From positions 1-26,074 of the forward strand of contig CAJTVD010000057.1 of assembly GCA_910579495.1 (NCBI GenBank): a stretch of 26,074 bases of DNA, read 5' to 3'. Positions 23,175 through 26,074 of this stretch are shown here, in pieces. Position numbers and translations under genes: made by a program. The notes under the pieces are model-generated. The model had not been told where the DNA came from. It was given only the letters and a program-made list of their open reading frames with translations, and did not search any database. Each line of letters begins with the position of its first letter. The first letter of the stretch is position 1. This stretch comes from an uncultured Lachnospiraceae bacterium (GTDB taxonomy: Bacteria > Bacillota > Clostridia > Lachnospirales > Lachnospiraceae).

Positions 23175-24017
23175 ATGAGAATAATTCATGTGGATGAAAT
23201 TGTTGAAAATGTAAAGGAAATGTGCATAGAAGCTAACTATTATCTTGGCAGTGATATGAAAGAGGCATTAGTGAATGCCGGAAATGGGGAGAAGTCTCCC
23301 CTTGGAGTGCAGATTTTACATCAGCTAGAAGAAAATCTGGAAATCGCTGCAAAGGACCGTATACCTATTTGCCAGGATACAGGGATGGCAGTTGTATTTA
23401 TTGAGATGGGGCAGGAAGTACACATTGAAGGCGGGCTTCTTGGGGATGCTATAAACGAGGGTGTGCGGCGGGGATATCAGGAGGGATATCTGCGCAAGTC
23501 AGTGGTAGGGGATCCCATAGCCAGGGAAAATACAAAGGATAACACACCGGCAGTGATTTATTATGATATAACTGCCGGGAACAGCCTTAAGATAACAGTT
23601 GCCCCAAAAGGATTCGGCAGTGAAAATATGAGCCGTATATTTATGTTAAAGCCTGCGGAAGGGATAGAGGGAGTTAAAAGTGCAGTCCTTACAGCAGTAA
23701 GGGAAGCGGGCCCCAATGCCTGCCCTCCTATGGTAGTAGGAGTTGGAATTGGAGGTACTTTTGAAAAGTGTGCCCTGATGGCAAAGAAAGCACTTACCAG
23801 GCCAGTTTCCCAGCGGTCTGGGATTCCATATATACGGGAACTGGAAGAAGAATTGCTGGAGAAGATTAATCAGTCGGGCATTGGGCCTGGTGGGCTGGGC
23901 GGGAGCACAACGGCGCTGGCTGTTAATGTCAATACCTATCCTACCCACATTGCAGGACTGCCAGTAGCGGTAAATATATGCTGTCATGTAAACAGGCATT
24001 GTGTGAGGATCCTTTAA
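23175..24017 (+). CDS. Fumarate hydratase class I, alpha subunit (or L-tartrate dehydratase alpha)
   Basis: Forms, with the next gene, an oxygen-sensitive [4Fe-4S] hydro-lyase interconverting fumarate and malate. Iron-sulfur ligands are probably C66 (PICQDTGM), C183 (GPNACPPM) and C269 or C270 (NICCHVNRH), with spacing close to single-chain class I fumarases. GVGIGGTFEKC and GGLGGSTTALAV are family hallmarks. At 280 residues it is the normal length for the split alpha subunit. The TtdA tartrate dehydratase subunit has the same architecture, so substrate is not fixed by sequence; fumarate is more likely in a gut-type anaerobe. The beta subunit follows after 24 bases. Confidence 0.92.
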   Translation: MRIIHVDEIVENVKEMCIEANYYLGSDMKEALVNAGNGEKSPLGVQILHQLEENLEIAAKDRIPICQDTGMAVVFIEMGQEVHIEGGLLGDAINEGVRRGYQEGYLRKSVVGDPIARENTKDNTPAVIYYDITAGNSLKITVAPKGFGSENMSRIFMLKPAEGIEGVKSAVLTAVREAGPNACPPMVVGVGIGGTFEKCALMAKKALTRPVSQRSGIPYIRELEEELLEKINQSGIGPGGLGGSTTALAVNVNTYPTHIAGLPVAVNICCHVNRHCVRIL

Positions 24018-24041
24018 AAAATGTTAAGGAAGGAAAGAGCG

Positions 24042-24596
24042 ATGGAGAGACATATTACGGCACCTTTTTGCGGGCAGATAGCAGAGGAACTGCACAGTGG
24101 TGATTATGTATACATAACAGGGACGATATATACGGCCCGGGATGCGGCCCACAAAAGAATGTCTGAGGCGCTGGCAGAGGGAAAACCTCTGCCCTTTGAT
24201 GTAAAAAATAATCTTATATATTATATGGGGCCTTCTCCTGCCAGGGAAAACCGTCCTATTGGTTCTGCCGGGCCCACTACTGCCGGGAGAATGGATAAAT
24301 ATACCCCTGCCCTTTTAGGGCTTGGATTAAAAGGAATGATTGGTAAGGGAAAAAGATCCCAGGAGGTAAAGCGGGAGATCGCCCAAAACAGGGCAGTTTA
24401 CTTTGCGGCAGTGGGAGGCGCAGGGGCTTTATTATCCAAGTCAATTATCAGCTCAGAAGTAATTGCCTATGAAGATTTGGGGACAGAAGCGATCCGCAGG
24501 CTCCAGGTGAAGGATTTTCCGGTGATTGTTGTCATTGATTCTGATGGGAATGATCTGTACGAAACTGTTATGGAAGCCGGGGGAAGGCTGTCATGA
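24042..24596 (+). CDS. Fumarate hydratase class I, beta subunit
   Basis: 184 residues, completing the two-subunit class I hydro-lyase with the preceding gene. Typical features: HITAPF at the N-terminus, SGDYVYITGTIYTARDAAHKR (family segment), PIGSAGPTTAGRMD (the substrate and active-site loop), and AVYFAAVGGAGALLSKSI. The start is ATG 24042 with AAGGAAAG before it; an in-frame ATG at 24021 would add 7 residues but overlaps that site and lacks one of its own. The stop overlaps the plsC start as ATGA, so the two are coupled. Like the alpha gene, tartrate or another hydroxy acid remains possible. Confidence 0.92.
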   Translation: MERHITAPFCGQIAEELHSGDYVYITGTIYTARDAAHKRMSEALAEGKPLPFDVKNNLIYYMGPSPARENRPIGSAGPTTAGRMDKYTPALLGLGLKGMIGKGKRSQEVKREIAQNRAVYFAAVGGAGALLSKSIISSEVIAYEDLGTEAIRRLQVKDFPVIVVIDSDGNDLYETVMEAGGRLS

Positions 24597-25297
24597 GAAT
24601 TGCGCTTATGGTGATCAGGCTTTTTTTGAAAGCGCCTTATTATCTGTTCAGAATATGGTGGTGTGGTAAAAGCAGCAAAATTTCATTTGAAGAAGCTTAC
24701 TGGTATATCAAAATGGTGACCCAAAAGGCCAACCGTGCAGGGAGAGTCACCATTGAAACCTATGGGATAGAGAATCTTCCGGAAAAGGATGGCTTTATTT
24801 TCTTTCCCAATCATCAGGGGCTGTTCGATGTGCTGGTATTTTTAGATTCTTGCCCCAGGCCATTTTCCTTCGTTGCCAAAAAGGAAGCAGGAAATATTAT
24901 TTTGCTCAAACAGGTTATGAAAGCGTTAGGGGCTTACGCTATGGACAGGGAGGATATCAGGCAATCCATGAAAGTAATCCAGAAAGTAGCAGATAACGTT
25001 AAGCAGGGGAAAAATTTTCTTATTTTTCCCGAGGGGACAAGAAGTAGAATGGGAAATAAGATGTTAGAGTTTAAAGGGGGAAGCTTTAAAAGCGCTGTCA
25101 AAGCGAAATGCCCCATTGTCCCTTGCACCCTGATTGATTCTTTTAAGCCCTTTGATGAAAATTCCATCCGTCCAGTTACAGTTAAACTTATTTATATGCC
25201 TCCTATGTATTATGAAGAATATAAAGATATGAAAACAGTGGAAATTGCCAGCGAATTAAAAAGGAGAATTGAAGAAACAATGAAAACCTATTTATAA
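24593..25297 (+). CDS. plsC: 1-acyl-sn-glycerol-3-phosphate acyltransferase (PlsC type)
   Basis: A membrane-associated acyltransferase that makes phosphatidic acid for phospholipid synthesis. The two signature blocks are present: NHQGLFD (H74 and D79, the catalytic H-x4-D) and FPEGTRS (145-151, glycerol-phosphate binding). A third block, IVPCTL, occurs near residue 180. The N-terminus is hydrophobic and basic, probably a membrane anchor. 234 residues is a normal length. The ATG overlaps the fumarase beta stop by 4 bases. The link between fumarase and phospholipid synthesis in one operon is probably only positional. Confidence 0.92.
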   Translation: MRIALMVIRLFLKAPYYLFRIWWCGKSSKISFEEAYWYIKMVTQKANRAGRVTIETYGIENLPEKDGFIFFPNHQGLFDVLVFLDSCPRPFSFVAKKEAGNIILLKQVMKALGAYAMDREDIRQSMKVIQKVADNVKQGKNFLIFPEGTRSRMGNKMLEFKGGSFKSAVKAKCPIVPCTLIDSFKPFDENSIRPVTVKLIYMPPMYYEEYKDMKTVEIASELKRRIEETMKTYL

Positions 25298-25368
25298 ACA
25301 TACTTATATGTATAGCAGGTTTTGGGTGAGGCAATTTAAGGTGCCTTAATAGCCAAAATAGTATGTTT
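25296..25368 (+). terminator. Nested-hairpin terminator region after plsC
   Basis: Three nested stems: outer AAACATACT (25296-25304)/AGTATGTTT (25360-25368), perfect 9 bp and beginning in the plsC stop codon; middle TTTTGG (25320-25325)/CCAAAA (25353-25358); inner TGAGGCA (25327-25333)/TGCCTTA (25342-25348) with one G-U pair. AT-rich sequence follows. It probably ends the operon; the final T-run is short. Confidence 0.6.
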
Positions 25369-25399
25369 AAAAATATTTTCAAAATTATGAAAAAAGCCA

Positions 25400-25428
25400 T
25401 TGACAAATAAAATATGCTTATGTATAAT
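25400..25428 (+). promoter_or_regulatory. Consensus promoter of the tRNA-Ser gene
   Basis: Perfect TTGACA (25400-25405), a 17-base spacer and perfect TATAAT (25423-25428). Transcription should begin near 25435, about 50 bases before the tRNA. Confidence 0.85.
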
Positions 25429-25485
25429 AAGACTCACGTTGAAAAACGCACAACAGAATATTGGTAGCGGTGTAATTCAGAACAA

Positions 25486-25573
25486 GGAGAAATACTCAAG
25501 AGGCTGAAGAGGCGCCCCTGCTAAGGGTGTAGGTCGTTCACGCGGCGCGAGGGTTCAAATCCCTCTTTCTCCG
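25486..25573 (+). tRNA. tRNA-Ser, anticodon GCU
   Basis: An 88-base class II tRNA. Acceptor stem GGAGAAA (25486-25492)/TTTCTCC (25566-25572) with discriminator G25573; D-stem CTC/GAG; anticodon stem CGCCC/GGGTG closing loop CTGCTAA (anticodon GCT in DNA, reading AGC and AGU serine codons); long variable arm as expected for serine; T-arm GAGGG-TTCAAAT-CCCTC. The 3' CCA is not encoded (TTC follows), so CCA is added enzymatically. It has its own promoter and terminator. Confidence 0.96.
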
Positions 25574-25595
25574 TTCAGCTATCAATAGGATGAGA

Positions 25596-25620
25596 AGTAT
25601 CATGATGATACTATATTTTT
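25596..25620 (+). terminator. Rho-independent terminator after tRNA-Ser
   Basis: AGTATC (25596-25601) and GATACT (25607-25612) form a 6-bp stem around ATGAT, followed by ATATTTTT. It separates the tRNA from the rRNA promoters. Confidence 0.7.
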
Positions 25621-25670
25621 CACTAACTTCATGAGAATGAAAAAATAGTTGAAAAAATGAAAAATATGTA

Positions 25671-25699
25671 TTGACAAGCGAGTGGATGGATGATATAAT
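25671..25699 (+). promoter_or_regulatory. rRNA operon promoter P1
   Basis: TTGACA (25671-25676), 17-base spacer, TATAAT (25694-25699), both perfect. About 345 bases before the mature 16S start. Confidence 0.85.
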
Positions 25700-25769
25700 T
25701 CATAATTGTTGCTTGACAAAGCATAAGGAAGTAAAAAGAAAAAACTTCCAAAAAAAGTTAAAAAACCTC

Positions 25770-25798
25770 TTGACAAAGGGAAACAGCTGTGGTAAGAT
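25770..25798 (+). promoter_or_regulatory. rRNA operon promoter P2
   Basis: TTGACA (25770-25775), 17-base spacer, TAAGAT (25793-25798). It lies 99 bases downstream of P1 with AT-rich upstream sequence, the usual tandem arrangement for rRNA operons. Confidence 0.8.
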
Positions 25799-25841
25799 AT
25801 CAGAGTTGCATCCGGAGAGGGGCAGATAAGTAAGGCCAGTA

Positions 25842-25857
25842 CCTTGACAACTAAACA
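25842..25857 (+). promoter_or_regulatory. boxA-like antitermination element in the 16S leader
   Basis: CCTTGACAACTAAACA resembles the CTTTGAAAACTAAAC element of Firmicute rRNA leaders, which recruits Nus factors to prevent early termination. It is placed about 50 bases after P2, as expected. It also contains TTGACA, but no -10 follows at the right distance. Confidence 0.55.
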
Positions 25858-25906
25858 GCAATGCAGCCCTGAAAATCCAGGAAGAAGCAAAGCCCGAGAG
25901 GGCAGG

Positions 25907-25930
25907 CCTCCTGAATGGGTATTCAGGGGG
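25907..25930 (+). other. Leader hairpin before 16S rRNA
   Basis: CCTCCTGAAT (25907-25916) and ATTCAGGGGG (25921-25930) form a 10-bp stem with one G-U pair and a GGGT loop. There is no T-run, so it is not a terminator. It probably belongs to the pre-rRNA leader structure. Confidence 0.5.
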
Positions 25931-26044
25931 AAGACCCGAGGGATGCCTGGAGGGGCACCTGAGGGGGCGTAACGGAAACAAAAACAGTAATAACGGGAAA
26001 GACAAGCCAGAGAAGGCCTGTAATGACCGGGAGGACTCGCAGTA

Positions 26045-26074
26045 TAACATGAGAGTTTGATCCTGGCTCAGGAT
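26045..26074 (+). rRNA. rrs: 16S ribosomal RNA, 5' end only
   Basis: AGAGTTTGATCCTGGCTCAG (26052-26071) is the universal 5' segment of bacterial 16S rRNA (E. coli positions 8-27). By that alignment the mature 5' end is near 26045. The rest of the gene lies beyond the window. Confidence 0.95.

Noticed and set aside
25713..25741. TTGACA at 25713 as a third rRNA promoter
   Set aside because: No TATAAT-like hexamer follows at 16-18 bases.
1..26074. CRISPR arrays, insertion sequences, toxin-antitoxin or phage-defence genes
   Set aside because: No regularly spaced direct repeats, transposase-like frames or such gene pairs were seen on either strand.

Overview
The window reads as chromosome of an anaerobic, low-to-mid GC Firmicute of the class Clostridia, most likely Lachnospiraceae (Clostridium cluster XIVa). 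This rests on strong purine-rich ribosome binding sites, perfectly spaced TTGACA-17-TATAAT promoters, a sigma-28 type promoter before flagellar genes, a DUF2508 + BofA pair, a Gram-positive style Tad (Flp) pilus locus without outer-membrane parts, a two-subunit class I fumarase, and a 16S rRNA start at the right edge. The genus cannot be fixed from this window. There are no insertion sequences, phage genes or CRISPR arrays, and nothing that looks recently transferred.

Layout. (1) 21-1757: housekeeping tatD and rsmA (ksgA). (2) 1765-6940: a promoter, a large TPR protein ending in an AAA+-like domain whose nucleotide-binding motifs are degenerate, and the glycogen branching enzyme glgB, closed by a terminator. 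(3) 6881-11692: a flagellar unit. A sigma-28 promoter overlapping the glgB terminator should drive a 1005-residue repeat protein with a FliK-like tail, then flagellin, then FliS. (4) 11604-12366: a DUF2508 gene on the minus strand, overlapping the end of fliS, and a divergent bofA. (5) 12454-21676: a ten-gene Tad pilus operon from one near-consensus promoter. It holds TadZ, TadA ATPase, TadB and TadC platform proteins, Flp pilin, a DUF5702/TadG-like protein, a TadE-like protein with a duplicated Cys/His module, a TadV prepilin peptidase, a second TadE-like protein, and an FHA-domain membrane protein. (6) 21728-25297: a flavodoxin-SCP2 fusion, a HIT hydrolase, the fumarase alpha and beta subunits, and a PlsC acyltransferase, closed by an elaborate hairpin. 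(7) 25298-26074: no protein gene. This stretch holds a consensus promoter, tRNA-Ser(GCU), a terminator, two tandem rRNA promoters, a boxA-like leader element, a leader hairpin and the first ~30 bases of 16S rRNA.

How it works together. The centre of the window puts two surface appendages side by side: a flagellar filament (flagellin and its chaperone, under sigma-28) and a Tad pilus (under the housekeeping sigma factor). The Tad operon is complete for a single-membrane cell and has unusual additions: an FHA phosphothreonine reader and a pilin-like protein carrying two HX4C...CXXC modules. Among the other genes, the least understood are the TPR/pseudo-AAA+ protein next to glgB and the repeat protein before flagellin. 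All family assignments come from reading the sequence by eye; no database search was run. Several starts were moved from the longest open frame on ribosome-binding-site evidence, as noted in each entry.
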